From: Kocuria massiliensis
Lineage (GTDB): Bacteria > Actinomycetota > Actinomycetes > Actinomycetales > Micrococcaceae
Direction of reading: 5' to 3'
NCBI RefSeq assembly: GCF_900169715.1
Contig: NZ_LT835161.1
Span: forward strand, 762,875 to 826,874
Length of the DNA stretch: 64,000 nt
In this document: positions 47,058 to 57,881 of the stretch, piece by piece
How positions within the stretch are numbered: the stretch's first letter is position 1
How the letters are laid out: the number at the start of each line of letters is the position of its first letter
The notes under the pieces: model-generated
What the model saw: only the letters and a program-made list of their open reading frames with translations
What the model was told of the DNA's origin: nothing
Database searches by the model: none
Program-made: the position numbers and the translations under genes

Positions 47058-47837
47058 ATGACCACGACTTTATCGCGTCCTATGACGCGGGTCGGGGAGT
47101 CCGAGCGGGGCACCGAGGAGACGAACCTTCTAGACTGGTCCGAAAGCACCATCACGACCCGCCGGAAGGAATCCGTGGAGACAGTCGACGTATCCCACGA
47201 ATCGAATCAAGAGCGCAAAGCTCGATTCGAACGGGAGGCCATGCAATATATCGACCAGCTCTATGCGGCTGCGTTGCGAATGGCGCGTAATCAGGCGGAT
47301 GCGCAGGACCTTGTTCAAGAGGCGTACACCAAAGCATTCTCGGCATTTCAGCAATACAAGCCGGGAACGAACCTCAAAGCCTGGCTGTATCGAATTCTGA
47401 CGAATACGTACATCAATTTGTACCGTAAACGTCAGCGCGAGCCCCACCAGGCAAACACCGATTCGGTCGAGGACTGGCAGCTGGTCCAAGCCTCGGCTCA
47501 CACCTCGTCAGGCCTGAAATCGGCGGAATCCGAAGCGCTGGATCATCTGCCGGACAGCGACGTCAAAAATGCACTCCAAAACCTTCCGGAAGATTTCCGT
47601 ATGGCCGTGTATTACTCGGACGTTGAAGGGTTCGCCTACAAGGAGATCGCCGAAATTCTCGATATCCCCATCGGAACGGTGATGTCCAGGTTGCACCGAG
47701 GACGGCGAATGTTGCGAGGGCAGCTAGCCGATTATGCGTCGGAGCTTGGATTCTCGACCGAAAAGGCAAAATCCGGACAGAAGTCCAAGCACACCACTCA
47801 GAATTCATCAGACGCCGAGAGCGTCGAGCAGCGGTAA
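47058..47837 (+). CDS. sigR: ECF sigma factor SigR/SigH (thiol-oxidative stress)
   Basis: A 259-residue ECF sigma factor. Region 2 ([35 protein letters not shown]...[25 protein letters not shown]) and region 4 ([53 protein letters not shown]) are highly typical of SigR/SigH. A non-conserved N-terminal extension runs to about residue 48. An in-frame GTG at 47175, with GGAAGGA four bases upstream, would yield a 220-residue form starting just before the conserved domain. It controls thioredoxin, thiol and proteolysis genes. RsrA follows 32 bp later. Confidence 0.93.
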   Translation: MTTTLSRPMTRVGESERGTEETNLLDWSESTITTRRKESVETVDVSHESNQERKARFEREAMQYIDQLYAAALRMARNQADAQDLVQEAYTKAFSAFQQYKPGTNLKAWLYRILTNTYINLYRKRQREPHQANTDSVEDWQLVQASAHTSSGLKSAESEALDHLPDSDVKNALQNLPEDFRMAVYYSDVEGFAYKEIAEILDIPIGTVMSRLHRGRRMLRGQLADYASELGFSTEKAKSGQKSKHTTQNSSDAESVEQR

Positions 47838-47869
47838 GCCCGCCATCGAGGAAAGGAAGGAATTTGAAA

Positions 47870-48193
47870 ATGACAGACTGCCACGAAAACGGCGGATGCC
47901 GCGAGGACAAGATTCAGAGCATGTACGAATATCTGGACGGCGCACTCTCGCCGGCAGACATTGAAGACATCTGTGCGCATCTCAATGAATGCGAACTTTG
48001 CGCGAGGGAATATGACCTGGAATGCCTGATTCGTTCTTCGGTCAAGAGATCCTGTAGCGAGCCGGCCCCAGAAGAACTCAAACAGTCGATTCTGGCCAAA
48101 ATCGATGTATTGCGGGATAGCCCCGATACCTCCGCACACGATCACACGGGTCTCGGCCAACACGAGGAAAATCGCCGGCCGATGGCTTCCTAA
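47870..48193 (+). CDS. rsrA: Zinc-containing anti-sigma factor RsrA
   Basis: A 107-residue ZAS-family anti-sigma factor. It contains His37-x3-Cys41-x2-Cys44 and Cys10, matching the zinc and redox-switch residues of Streptomyces RsrA (Cys11, His37, Cys41, Cys44). When oxidised, the trigger disulfide forms, zinc is lost and SigR is released. Extra cysteines (Cys4, Cys35 and one near 55) are present. The ATG at 47870 follows AAGGAAGG; a TTG two codons upstream is less likely. It is co-transcribed with sigR. Confidence 0.93.
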   Translation: MTDCHENGGCREDKIQSMYEYLDGALSPADIEDICAHLNECELCAREYDLECLIRSSVKRSCSEPAPEELKQSILAKIDVLRDSPDTSAHDHTGLGQHEENRRPMAS

Positions 48194-48212
48194 CGGGGCA
48201 AGTTGGAAACAA

Positions 48213-48251
48213 CGAAAGGGCTGGGATGCTTGATGCATCCCAGCCCTTTCG
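48213..48251. terminator. Terminator between rsrA and the bL37 gene
   Basis: A 17-bp perfect stem, CGAAAGGGCTGGGATGC (48213-48229) with its complement (48235-48251), and a 5-nt loop between convergent genes. The TTTCG tail serves the plus strand. Confidence 0.85.
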
Positions 48252-48305
48252 TCGACGCGCTCGCGGCGGACCGTAGTCCACGCGCGTCATGGCATGTCCA
48301 ACTCT

Positions 48306-48380
48306 TTAGGAGTTGGGGCGCTTGCCGTGGTTAGCTGCGTTCTTGCGGCGATCCTTGCGCTTACGTCCACGCTTGCTCAT
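48306..48380 (-). CDS. Actinobacterial small ribosomal protein bL37
   Basis: A 24-residue very basic protein (MSKRGRKRKDRRKN... ending HGKRPNS). It matches the tiny large-subunit protein bL37 first seen in the Mycobacterium smegmatis ribosome structure; this is recognition from memory of the sequence pattern. A strong GAAGGAGG lies 6 bases before the ATG at 48380. It sits beside the sigR-rsrA operon, a position also seen in other Actinobacteria. Confidence 0.85.
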   Translation of the reverse strand: MSKRGRKRKDRRKNAANHGKRPNS

Positions 48381-48577
48381 GTGAGCCTCCTTCCGCGCTA
48401 CCCGGTGCTTGGCACGGGGAGCGGCCCTAATATGGTCAGCCCAGTGATGACGGTACTCCGCGCAAGGCGGTAGTACCCCGAATACTAGGCATTGTGATCT
48501 ATTGTGCCAGACGAAACCAGAAGCCCGCACCCCCGAAGCGAGGCTCAGGGTGGTGAGCTTGGTTCCACCAAAGCGAG

Positions 48578-49177
48578 TTAGTTGGGCTCCGGGAGCTGCA
48601 ACCAGGAGTACCAACCGCGGTGCAGCACAAGCCAGGCCATGAGGCCGTAGCCGGCCTGTCCGGGGCGTCCGTCGTTGGCCGCAAGGTCCTGACGCCACTG
48701 TTCGTGATGCTGCAACGGGTTGAAAGTATCCACATAGACGTGGCGACGGCGCGTGGTCACATCCGCATAGGCGGCGGAGAGATCCGCGATCCGGCGGTTG
48801 CGCTCGGCGTCCAAGGTGGGCGGGGGACCGACGACCAAAACCTTCATGTTGTTCTGTGAAGCCAGGTCCACCATGTTGGCGAGGTTGAGGCGACTGCGGG
48901 CATTGGTCAAACCCGTGTCGATGTCGAAGGTCGACGGCGCGATCACCAGGCGGTTATCAGCGCCCGTCGCGAAACGACGGCTGGCTTCCTCGAACCACCG
49001 ATCGTTGAGGGTCTCGCTTCCTTCGCCGGGAGCGGCGAGGTTGTAGGAGACCACGGGGGCCACGTGCTGAGGTGTACGTGCCATGACACGCCCGAACCAA
49101 CCGAGGGCGCGCGGGTCCCCAATGCCAGCAAGCAGGTCGTCTCCGACTGCCACGATCCGAATGTTGCGTTGCTCCAC
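48578..49177 (-). CDS. SGNH/GDSL-fold protein with degenerate catalytic residues
   Basis: A 199-residue protein with the SGNH hydrolase layout: block I VAVGDDLLAGIGD (residues 9-21), a Gly-containing block II (NLAAPGEGS), a block III-like segment (APSTFDIDTG) and a block V-like NDGRPGQAGYGLMAWLVL. The nucleophile position is Asp14 (GDD for GDS). The block V Asp and His appear as Asn and Arg. No esterase triad remains, so it is likely a pseudoenzyme or uses other chemistry. The start is GTG 49177; the Shine-Dalgarno is weak (AGAAAG). Confidence 0.7.
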   Translation of the reverse strand: MEQRNIRIVAVGDDLLAGIGDPRALGWFGRVMARTPQHVAPVVSYNLAAPGEGSETLNDRWFEEASRRFATGADNRLVIAPSTFDIDTGLTNARSRLNLANMVDLASQNNMKVLVVGPPPTLDAERNRRIADLSAAYADVTTRRRHVYVDTFNPLQHHEQWRQDLAANDGRPGQAGYGLMAWLVLHRGWYSWLQLPEPN

Positions 49178-49284
49178 GAGATTCTTTCTGTTGTCTACGG
49201 CGTCACGTCGTCCCTGACCTCGGCTACCCGAGGAAGAGTGCATCTAACGTAACGATAAACGTTCTAGTCCTTGCCCGCATGTTC

Positions 49285-49327
49285 TGGCCGCGTATTCGTT
49301 GGCCGAAAACCGACGAATACGCGGCCA
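49285..49327 (-). terminator. 15-bp perfect hairpin after kgd
   Basis: TGGCCGCGTATTCGT (49285-49299) pairs perfectly with ACGAATACGCGGCCA (49313-49327), with a 13-nt loop. It lies 20 bp beyond the kgd stop codon and has no U-tract on either strand. Confidence 0.75.
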
Positions 49328-49346
49328 GAGGCTCACGCGATTCAGA

Positions 49347-52300
49347 TTAGTCGAAGGACTGCTGAACCAGGTGTTCCAACTCAGCTTGGTGACGCTTGCC
49401 CGTGCCGGTGGCGGGGGAAGCCGAAGCCGGGCGGGACACCAGGCGAACCTCGCGGTCCAACAGCGGAAGCATCGACACGGACAGGTAGGGCCACTGGCCC
49501 TGGTTGGCCGGCTCGTCCTGAGCCCACACCACATCCGCTTCGGGGTAGCGAGCCAGCTGCTCCTTGATCTCGTCCAGCGGCAACGGGTAGAGCTGCTCCA
49601 CACGGATGATGGCCGTGTTGTTGAGCCCCTTCTTTTCCCGTCGGGCCGCGAGATCGTAGTACAGACGACCCGAGACCATGATGACGCGCTTGACGCTGGA
49701 GTCGTCGAGCCCACCCTGATCCGGAATGACCGCCTGGAAATCGCCCTGCGTGAAGTCGGAAACCTCGGAGGTCGCCGCCTTCAGGCGCAAGAGCTGCTTC
49801 GGCGTCATGATGACCAGCGGACGATGAGGACGGCTGTAAACGTGACGGCGCAACAAGTGGAAGTGGTTGGCCGGCGTCGTGGGTACAGCCACGGTCATGT
49901 TGTTCTCCGCGCAGAGCTGCAGGAAGCGTTCCATGCGGGCGGAGGAGTGGTCCGGGCCCATGCCTTCGTAACCATGCGGCAACATCAACACGAGCGAGGA
50001 ACGCTGGGCCCACTTCTGCTCGGCCGACGAGATGAACTCGTCGATGATCATCTGGGCACCATTGAAGAAGTCGCCGAACTGCGCTTCCCAAATCACCAGC
50101 GAATCCGGACGCTCAACCGAGTATCCATATTCGAAGCCCATGACGCCATATTCCGACAACAGCGAGTTGTAGATCATGAACTTCGCCTGGTCATCGGCCA
50201 GGTGACGCAACGGAACCCATTCGGCATTGGTTTCGTGATCGTGCAAGACCGAGTGGCGTTGAACGAACGTGCCACGCTGAACGTCCTGGCCGGACATGCG
50301 GACCTGAACGCCCTCCATGAGCAACGAACCGAAAGCGATCAGCTCGCCAAAGCCCCAGTCGATTTTTCCGTTCTGGGCCATTTCGTGGCGCTTCTTGACG
50401 AGTTGTCCGAGCTTCTTGTGAATCGTGAAGCCTTCGGGCATTTCGTTGTGGACCTCGCCCACGCGGGCAACGACCTCCTGCGAGACCGCGGTGGTCTCGG
50501 GGGAGTAGACCGAGTCCTCGATCTGCTGAGCGGCCGGGCGTTCGATATTCGACACAGCCGCGGCGTCGCCGGTGACCAGAGGCGCCGAAGACGTCTGAGC
50601 CTCGTGGGTTTCGGTGAAGACCCGTTCGAGCCGCTCCTGGTAATCCTTGAGCGCCCGGTCGGCCTCTTCCGGTGAAATATCTCCACGACCGATCAGAGAC
50701 TCGGTGTAGAGCTTGCGGGTCGAGCGCTTGGCCTCGATCAGCTGGTACATCAACGGCTGAGTCATCGAGGGATCATCGGCCTCGTTGTGTCCACGGCGGC
50801 GGTAGCAGACCATGTCGACGACGACGTCCTTCTTGAACCGCTGACGGTATTCGAAGGCTAGCTGGCCGACACGCACGACCGCTTCGGGGTCGTCCGCATT
50901 CACGTGGAACACCGGCGCCTGAATCATGCGAGCGATATCGGTCGCGTAGGTCGAGGAACGTCCCTCGCCCGGCGTCGTCGTGAAGCCCACCTGGTTGTTG
51001 ACCACGATGTGCACCGTGCCGCCCACCTTGAAACCGCGCAATTGCGACATCTGCATAATTTCCGCGACGATGCCCTGGCCGGCAAACGCGGCGTCGCCAT
51101 GTACCAGGATCGGCAGAACACCATAGGCGTTGTCGGACTCGCCGCCCTCGTCGAGGAGGTCCTGCTTGGCGCGCACGATGCCCTCGAGTACGGGGTTGAC
51201 CGCCTCGAGATGCGAGGGGTTGGCCGCAAGGTAGACCTGGGTCTCGTTTCCGGCGTCCGAGGTGAACACGCCTTCGGTACCGAGGTGGTACTTGACGTCA
51301 CCGGATCCGCCCACGAGGCGGGGATCCTGTTCACCTTCGAATTCCCGGAAGACCTGTGCATAGGACTTGCCGGCGATGTTCGTCAACACGTTGAGGCGGC
51401 CACGGTGTGCCATTCCAATGCCCACACCGGCCAGACCCTGATCGGCTGCGCCCGAGATGATGGAATCAAGGAGCGGAATGAGCGACTCGCCGCCCTCGAG
51501 AGAGAACCGTTTCTGACCGATGTACTTGGTCTGGAGGAAGGTCTCGAAGGCCTCCGCAGCGTTGAGCTTGCCCAGGATGCGCAGCTGCTCATCGCGGCCC
51601 GGCTTGGTGTAGCCATGTTCGAGCTGCTGCTGGAACCATTGGCGCTCGCTCGGGGACTCAATGTGCATGTACTCCACCGCGAGCGTGCGGCAGTAGGCCT
51701 CGCGAAGGAGGTCGAGGATGGTCCGAAGCGTGAGCTTGGGAGCATCGCCGAACCCGCCGGTGGGCCACTCGCGGTCCAGATCCCACAACGTCAAGCCGTA
51801 CGTGGCGATGTTGAGATCGGGATGCTTACGCATCACGTATTCGAGCGGGTTGACCTCGGCAATCAGGTGGCCGCGAACTCGATACGAGTGGATCAGCTGC
51901 TGGATTCGAGCAACCTTGTTGATCTCTTCCTCGGGATTGACCTGGTTATCCACGGCCCAACGCACGGGCTCGTACGGGATGCGCAGGACCTCGAAGATTT
52001 CGTCGTAGAAGCCATGTTCACCGAGCAGATACTGGTCGATCAGCTTCAAGAATTCGCCTGAGCCCGCGCCCTGGATCACTCGGTGATCGTAGGTTGAGGT
52101 CAGGGTGAGGATCTTCGACACGCCCTCTCGCGCCAAGGTCTTGGGGGAGGTGCCGCGGCGTTCGGCGGGGTAGTCGAGGGCGCCGACGCCGATGATGCAC
52201 GCCTGACCCTTCGACAAACGCGGGACCGAGTGAACGGTGCCGATTCCGCCCGGGTTGGTCAGCGAAGCGGTCGTGCCCTTGAAATCCTCGACTGTGAGCT

Positions 52301-53198
52301 TGTTGTCACGGGCCCGCTTGACCATGTCGTCGTATGCGGCCCAAAACTCGGCAAAATTGAGGGTCTCGGCCTTCTTGATGTTGGGAACGACGAGGTTGCG
52401 AGAGCCATCCGGCTTGGGCATGTCGATGGCCAAACCGAAATTGATGTGTGCCGGGTGAATCGCGGCGGGACGGCCCTTCTCATTCTCGCCGTAGACGACG
52501 TTCTGGGACGGGAAGGCCTTCAACGCCTTGACCACTGCGTACCCGATGATGTGGGTGAAGGAGACCTTACCGCCGCGCGTGCGCTTGAGATAGTCGTTGA
52601 TCTGGGTCCGGTTGTCGATCAAAACCTTGGCCGGAACGGCGCGGACCGTGGTGGCGGTGGGAACCGTCAACGATTCGTCCATGTTGGCGGCGACAGCCTT
52701 GGCAGGCCCGCGGAGAGTCTCGACCTTGTCTTCTTCGGCTTCGACGTCGTTCTTGCCGGCTTCCGGGAGCTGAGCGGGGATCGGGAGTTTCGAGCTGGAA
52801 GCGCTCTTCGTCTCGGACTGCTGAGGAGCGTCCGTCTCCTGCTTGGCGGGTGCCTTGCGCTCTGCCGGGGCCTTCTGCGTGGGCTGATCGGCGGGAGCAG
52901 ATTTCTTCTCAGGGGCCGACTTCTTCGCCGGAGCGGCCTGCGGAGCCGAAGACTGGGAGGCGGCGGCCGGAGCCGATGACTTCGTGGGAGTCGATGCCGT
53001 CTTGCCGCCTTCCTTCTCCTCCATGGATTCAAAGATGGGCCACCACTTCTTGTCCACCGAGTTCTTGTCCTGCTGGTACTGCTCGAAGAGCTCGTCGACG
53101 AGCCATTCGTTACCGGCGAATTCCTCAGGGATCTGGTGCTGTGGCTGATCTGGCACTAGCTTCACGCCTCTTCCATTTGCTGGTTCTGTCTGGGCCAT
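49347..53198 (-). CDS. kgd: Multifunctional 2-oxoglutarate decarboxylase/dehydrogenase E1-E2 (Kgd)
   Basis: A 1283-residue fusion typical of Actinobacteria. The N-terminal FAGNEWLVDELFEQYQQDKNSVD helix is followed by an Ala/Lys/Pro/Ser linker (about 70-130). An E2-like acyltransferase domain comes next (about 150-400, with YDHRVIQGAGSGEFL near 371). The thiamine-diphosphate E1o domain covers the rest (GMAHRGRLNVL, HGDAAFAGQG, RRRGHNEADDPSMTQP, HGYEGMGPDHSSARMERFLQLCAENN). No lipoyl domain is present; it works with a separate lipoylated E2 and E3 in the TCA cycle. The FHA protein GarA regulates it in mycobacteria. It is monocistronic, between two strong hairpins or gaps. Confidence 0.96.
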   Translation of the reverse strand: MAQTEPANGRGVKLVPDQPQHQIPEEFAGNEWLVDELFEQYQQDKNSVDKKWWPIFESMEEKEGGKTASTPTKSSAPAAASQSSAPQAAPAKKSAPEKKSAPADQPTQKAPAERKAPAKQETDAPQQSETKSASSSKLPIPAQLPEAGKNDVEAEEDKVETLRGPAKAVAANMDESLTVPTATTVRAVPAKVLIDNRTQINDYLKRTRGGKVSFTHIIGYAVVKALKAFPSQNVVYGENEKGRPAAIHPAHINFGLAIDMPKPDGSRNLVVPNIKKAETLNFAEFWAAYDDMVKRARDNKLTVEDFKGTTASLTNPGGIGTVHSVPRLSKGQACIIGVGALDYPAERRGTSPKTLAREGVSKILTLTSTYDHRVIQGAGSGEFLKLIDQYLLGEHGFYDEIFEVLRIPYEPVRWAVDNQVNPEEEINKVARIQQLIHSYRVRGHLIAEVNPLEYVMRKHPDLNIATYGLTLWDLDREWPTGGFGDAPKLTLRTILDLLREAYCRTLAVEYMHIESPSERQWFQQQLEHGYTKPGRDEQLRILGKLNAAEAFETFLQTKYIGQKRFSLEGGESLIPLLDSIISGAADQGLAGVGIGMAHRGRLNVLTNIAGKSYAQVFREFEGEQDPRLVGGSGDVKYHLGTEGVFTSDAGNETQVYLAANPSHLEAVNPVLEGIVRAKQDLLDEGGESDNAYGVLPILVHGDAAFAGQGIVAEIMQMSQLRGFKVGGTVHIVVNNQVGFTTTPGEGRSSTYATDIARMIQAPVFHVNADDPEAVVRVGQLAFEYRQRFKKDVVVDMVCYRRRGHNEADDPSMTQPLMYQLIEAKRSTRKLYTESLIGRGDISPEEADRALKDYQERLERVFTETHEAQTSSAPLVTGDAAAVSNIERPAAQQIEDSVYSPETTAVSQEVVARVGEVHNEMPEGFTIHKKLGQLVKKRHEMAQNGKIDWGFGELIAFGSLLMEGVQVRMSGQDVQRGTFVQRHSVLHDHETNAEWVPLRHLADDQAKFMIYNSLLSEYGVMGFEYGYSVERPDSLVIWEAQFGDFFNGAQMIIDEFISSAEQKWAQRSSLVLMLPHGYEGMGPDHSSARMERFLQLCAENNMTVAVPTTPANHFHLLRRHVYSRPHRPLVIMTPKQLLRLKAATSEVSDFTQGDFQAVIPDQGGLDDSSVKRVIMVSGRLYYDLAARREKKGLNNTAIIRVEQLYPLPLDEIKEQLARYPEADVVWAQDEPANQGQWPYLSVSMLPLLDREVRLVSRPASASPATGTGKRHQAELEHLVQQSFD

Positions 53199-54967
<1,769 letters not shown>

Positions 54968-54985
54968 ACTGTCACGAATTTGTGG

Positions 54986-55012
54986 AGGGCCGCGTCGACT
55001 CGGCGCGGCCCT
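54986..55012 (+). terminator. Terminator after guaB1
   Basis: AGGGCCGCG (54986-54994) pairs with CGCGGCCCT (55004-55012), followed by TTCCTGTT. Confidence 0.75.
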
Positions 55013-55152
55013 TTCCTGTTCGCCAAGGTCGAAACCGTGAGGAAAAGGACGAACAGTATCTCCCGATGCTGAGCGGCCACGGTAGACTCATAATCCTTAT
55101 GGACGACCCTTTTAGTTGTAAGAAAATCTGCCCTGGGCCGCCTCTGGTGTGC

Positions 55153-55171
55153 CGCCGTTTCGCTGAGACGG
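55153..55171 (+). promoter_or_regulatory. Hairpin just upstream of the first CNNM gene
   Basis: CCGTTTC-GCT-GAGACGG is a 7-bp stem (one T-G pair) ending about 12 bases before the ATG at 55184. It could affect ribosome access. A small palindrome CATAA-TCC-TTATG lies about 80 bp further upstream. Role unproven. Confidence 0.25.
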
Positions 55172-55183
55172 TGAAGTAGCGCC

Positions 55184-56575
55184 ATGGAATGGTTACTCGT
55201 TCTGGCCGGACTCCTTCTCATTCTGGGAACGGGGTTCTTTGTGGCCGTTGAGTTTTCCCTTGTTGCCCTCGATCAACCGACGGTTATTCGCCAAATCCAC
55301 GATGGTGACCGCGGCGCGGAACCTCTCCTGAGGTGCCTGAAGTCGTTGTCTACGCAGCTGTCCAGCTGCCAGCTGGGCATCACCATCACCACCCTGTTGA
55401 CGGGTTATACGCTCGATGTCGGAATCCAGGGATTACTTTCCGGAACTGTTGAGATGCTTCCGGTCCCGGATTCGATCGGCTCCGCGCTGAGCCTCATCGT
55501 CTCTATGCTGATCGCAACGTTGCTGTCGATGGCGCTGGGCGAACTGATCCCCAAAAATCTCTCGATCTCAGACTCGTTCAGAATTGGACGGGCGCTGGCA
55601 CGTTATCAACTTGCCTTCACCGCCGTGATGAAACCCTTTGTCGTCGTGATGAACGGTGCGGCGAATAAGGTTTTGCACCTCTTGGGACTCGAAGCAAAGG
55701 AAGAGCTTTCCGGCGCACGGTCGCCCGAGGAGCTCTCATCCATGGTGCGCCGATCCGCAGACTTGGGAACCTTGGACGTCGGTACCGCGAACTTTGTGGC
55801 TCGAACCCTCAATTTCGCAGAACACACCGCCTCCGACGTCATGACCGCGCGACGCCAGGTTGTCATGTTGCCCACGAGCGCCAGCGTGACCGAGATCATC
55901 AGTGAGGCTCGAAAGACCGGACACTCACGCTTTCCGCTGTATGAAGAGGATCAGGACGACGTCAAAGGTGTCGTGCACATCAAACGCGCAGTCGGCGTTC
56001 CGCCTGAGCGTCGCGAAACCGTTCAAGCTGGTGCACTCATGGACGAAGTCCTCAGAGTTCCGGAGACCATTCATCTGGATGCGCTGCTGCGTGAGCTTCG
56101 AGAGTCCGCTCTACAGGTTGCCGTGGTGCTCGACGAATACGGGGGAACGGCTGGCATCGCTACCTTGGAAGACTTGGTCGAAGAGATCGTCGGTGAGGTC
56201 GCCGACGAACATGACCGGGCGGTTCCGGGCGTGCTCGAGACCGCCGACGGTCGCTGGCATTTCCCGGGCCTCATGAGGCCTGACGAGGTGACGGATAAAG
56301 TGACACCCCTCGATATCGACGACGATCCCGCCTTCGAAACTATGGGCGGCTTCATGATGGATCGATTGGGACGCATTCCCGAAGTAGGGGACACGGTGCC
56401 GATCGAAACCGGAATCCTGGAAGTAGAACGCATGGACCATCGACGAGTGGACCGTATTTTGTTCACTCCGGCGGTTCGCGAATCCGATGAAACCTTCTCC
56501 GAGGACCTTGGCCCCGTGAGGGCCGTGGACCACGATGTCAATGCGAAACCCGCTACGAAGGGAGGCTCGCGATGA
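55184..56575 (+). CDS. CNNM/CorC family membrane protein (DUF21-CBS-CorC_HlyC)
   Basis: A 463-residue protein. It has an N-terminal DUF21 transmembrane domain with about four helices (first at 1-25; GELIPKNLSISD is the family signature), a CBS pair (about 205-330) and a C-terminal CorC_HlyC domain (about 345-430), followed by an acidic tail. The family transports Mg2+ or other divalent cations or regulates such transport. It overlaps the next paralogue by ATGA, so the two may form a heteromer. Confidence 0.9.
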   Translation: MEWLLVLAGLLLILGTGFFVAVEFSLVALDQPTVIRQIHDGDRGAEPLLRCLKSLSTQLSSCQLGITITTLLTGYTLDVGIQGLLSGTVEMLPVPDSIGSALSLIVSMLIATLLSMALGELIPKNLSISDSFRIGRALARYQLAFTAVMKPFVVVMNGAANKVLHLLGLEAKEELSGARSPEELSSMVRRSADLGTLDVGTANFVARTLNFAEHTASDVMTARRQVVMLPTSASVTEIISEARKTGHSRFPLYEEDQDDVKGVVHIKRAVGVPPERRETVQAGALMDEVLRVPETIHLDALLRELRESALQVAVVLDEYGGTAGIATLEDLVEEIVGEVADEHDRAVPGVLETADGRWHFPGLMRPDEVTDKVTPLDIDDDPAFETMGGFMMDRLGRIPEVGDTVPIETGILEVERMDHRRVDRILFTPAVRESDETFSEDLGPVRAVDHDVNAKPATKGGSR

Positions 56576-57744
56576 ACGACTGGGTATCCCTGATGCTGCT
56601 GATCGTTCTGCTCGCTGGAAACGCCTTCTTCGTGGGTGGCGAATTCGCGATCATGTCCGCTCGCCGTTCTCAGATTGAACCCCTCGCGGAGGCTGGGAAC
56701 AAGCGAGCTATCACGGCCTTGCGCGCCATGGAACACGTTTCGCTGATGTTGGCGTGCTGTCAGTTGGGCATCACGGTGTGTTCGTTGTTGATCTTGAACG
56801 TCGCCGAACCGGCGTTACATCACCTCGTCGCGGAGCCGCTGATGCATATCGGCGTGCCGGCTTCGGCCGCTGATGTGATCGGTTTCTTGCTGGCATTGCT
56901 CGTCGTGACCTTCCTGCATGTGATCTTCGGAGAGATGGTTCCGAAGAATATCTCCGTGTCGGTTGCTGACAAGGCGGCTTTGTGGCTCGCACCGCCCCTT
57001 GTCATGACGGCCCACGCGGTCAAACCGGTGATCGTCTTCCTCAACTGGATTGCCAACTCGGCTCTTCGATTGATGAAGGTCGAGCCCAAAGATGAGGTCT
57101 CGTCGACCTTCACTCTGGAAGAGCTCCAGACGATCGTGGAGGAATCCACAGCCGAAGGCTTGGTGACCGATGAGGACGGCATGCTGACCGGCGCGCTGGA
57201 ATTCTCGGAAAAGTCGGTGGGTGACGTCATGGTCCCGGTCGACAAGCTGGTGACCTTGCCCTCTGATTGCTCGCCCCATTCCCTGGAGAAAGCGGTCGGG
57301 CGGACGGGATTCTCACGGTTTGTCCTGGAATCGGAGGACGGTAGCTACCTGGGCTACCTCCACGTTAAAGACGTTCTCTCCATTCCGGAGGAGCGATATC
57401 GCTTGCCCACGCCCTTGACCAGAGTCCGCTCGTTGATCAACCTTCGTCCCGAGACCACGGTCGAAGACGCCTTAGCGACCATGCAAAGGACGCATGGCCA
57501 CGTGGCACGTGTGGTCTCCCCGGGAGGGGCGACGGTGGGGGTGTTGTTCCTTGAAGATGTTTTGGAAGAGCTGATCGGTGAGGTCAAAGATCCCACCCGA
57601 TCTGAGGGCCACCGACGTCGGTTGGAGCCTTTTGCTCAGGACCATCTCAGTGGCGCTAATAAGAGGGCCTCTGGCAGAGGGTCCACGGCGGCCTCAAAGA
57701 TCGGTCCGTCGTCGAGGGATGAGAAGCCGGACCTCAACGTATAA
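56572..57744 (+). CDS. CNNM family membrane protein (DUF21-CBS)
   Basis: A 390-residue paralogue of the preceding protein. A DUF21 domain with four helices carries FGEMVPKNISVSVADKAA. A CBS pair (about 210-335) ends in the typical VGVLFLEDVLEELIGEV. The CorC_HlyC domain is replaced by a 50-residue basic tail. The long-plus-short pairing is common in Actinobacteria. It is translationally coupled to the first gene and followed by a strong terminator. Confidence 0.9.
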   Translation: MNDWVSLMLLIVLLAGNAFFVGGEFAIMSARRSQIEPLAEAGNKRAITALRAMEHVSLMLACCQLGITVCSLLILNVAEPALHHLVAEPLMHIGVPASAADVIGFLLALLVVTFLHVIFGEMVPKNISVSVADKAALWLAPPLVMTAHAVKPVIVFLNWIANSALRLMKVEPKDEVSSTFTLEELQTIVEESTAEGLVTDEDGMLTGALEFSEKSVGDVMVPVDKLVTLPSDCSPHSLEKAVGRTGFSRFVLESEDGSYLGYLHVKDVLSIPEERYRLPTPLTRVRSLINLRPETTVEDALATMQRTHGHVARVVSPGGATVGVLFLEDVLEELIGEVKDPTRSEGHRRRLEPFAQDHLSGANKRASGRGSTAASKIGPSSRDEKPDLNV

Positions 57745-57760
57745 CCATCCTCTAAATTGT

Positions 57761-57805
57761 GAATGATTCGCATCTGAGTAAGCTTGCCCCAGATGCGAAT
57801 CGTTC
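57761..57805 (+). terminator. Terminator after the CNNM pair
   Basis: GAATGATTCGCATCTG (57761-57776) pairs with CAGATGCGAATCGTTC (57790-57805), with one G-T pair, followed by ATTTTAAG. Confidence 0.85.
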
Positions 57806-57881
57806 ATTTTAAGCGATGGTTCGCACTGAATGCTGACTTTGTCGCATGATCATCACTGGTGCAGGAGAAAAGAGAATTTTT

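Noticed and set aside
49299-52061. 458- and 385-codon open frames antisense to kgd (49299-50675 and 50904-52061)
   Set aside because: Both mirror highly conserved kgd coding sequence; composition is His/Val/Leu-rich without domains.
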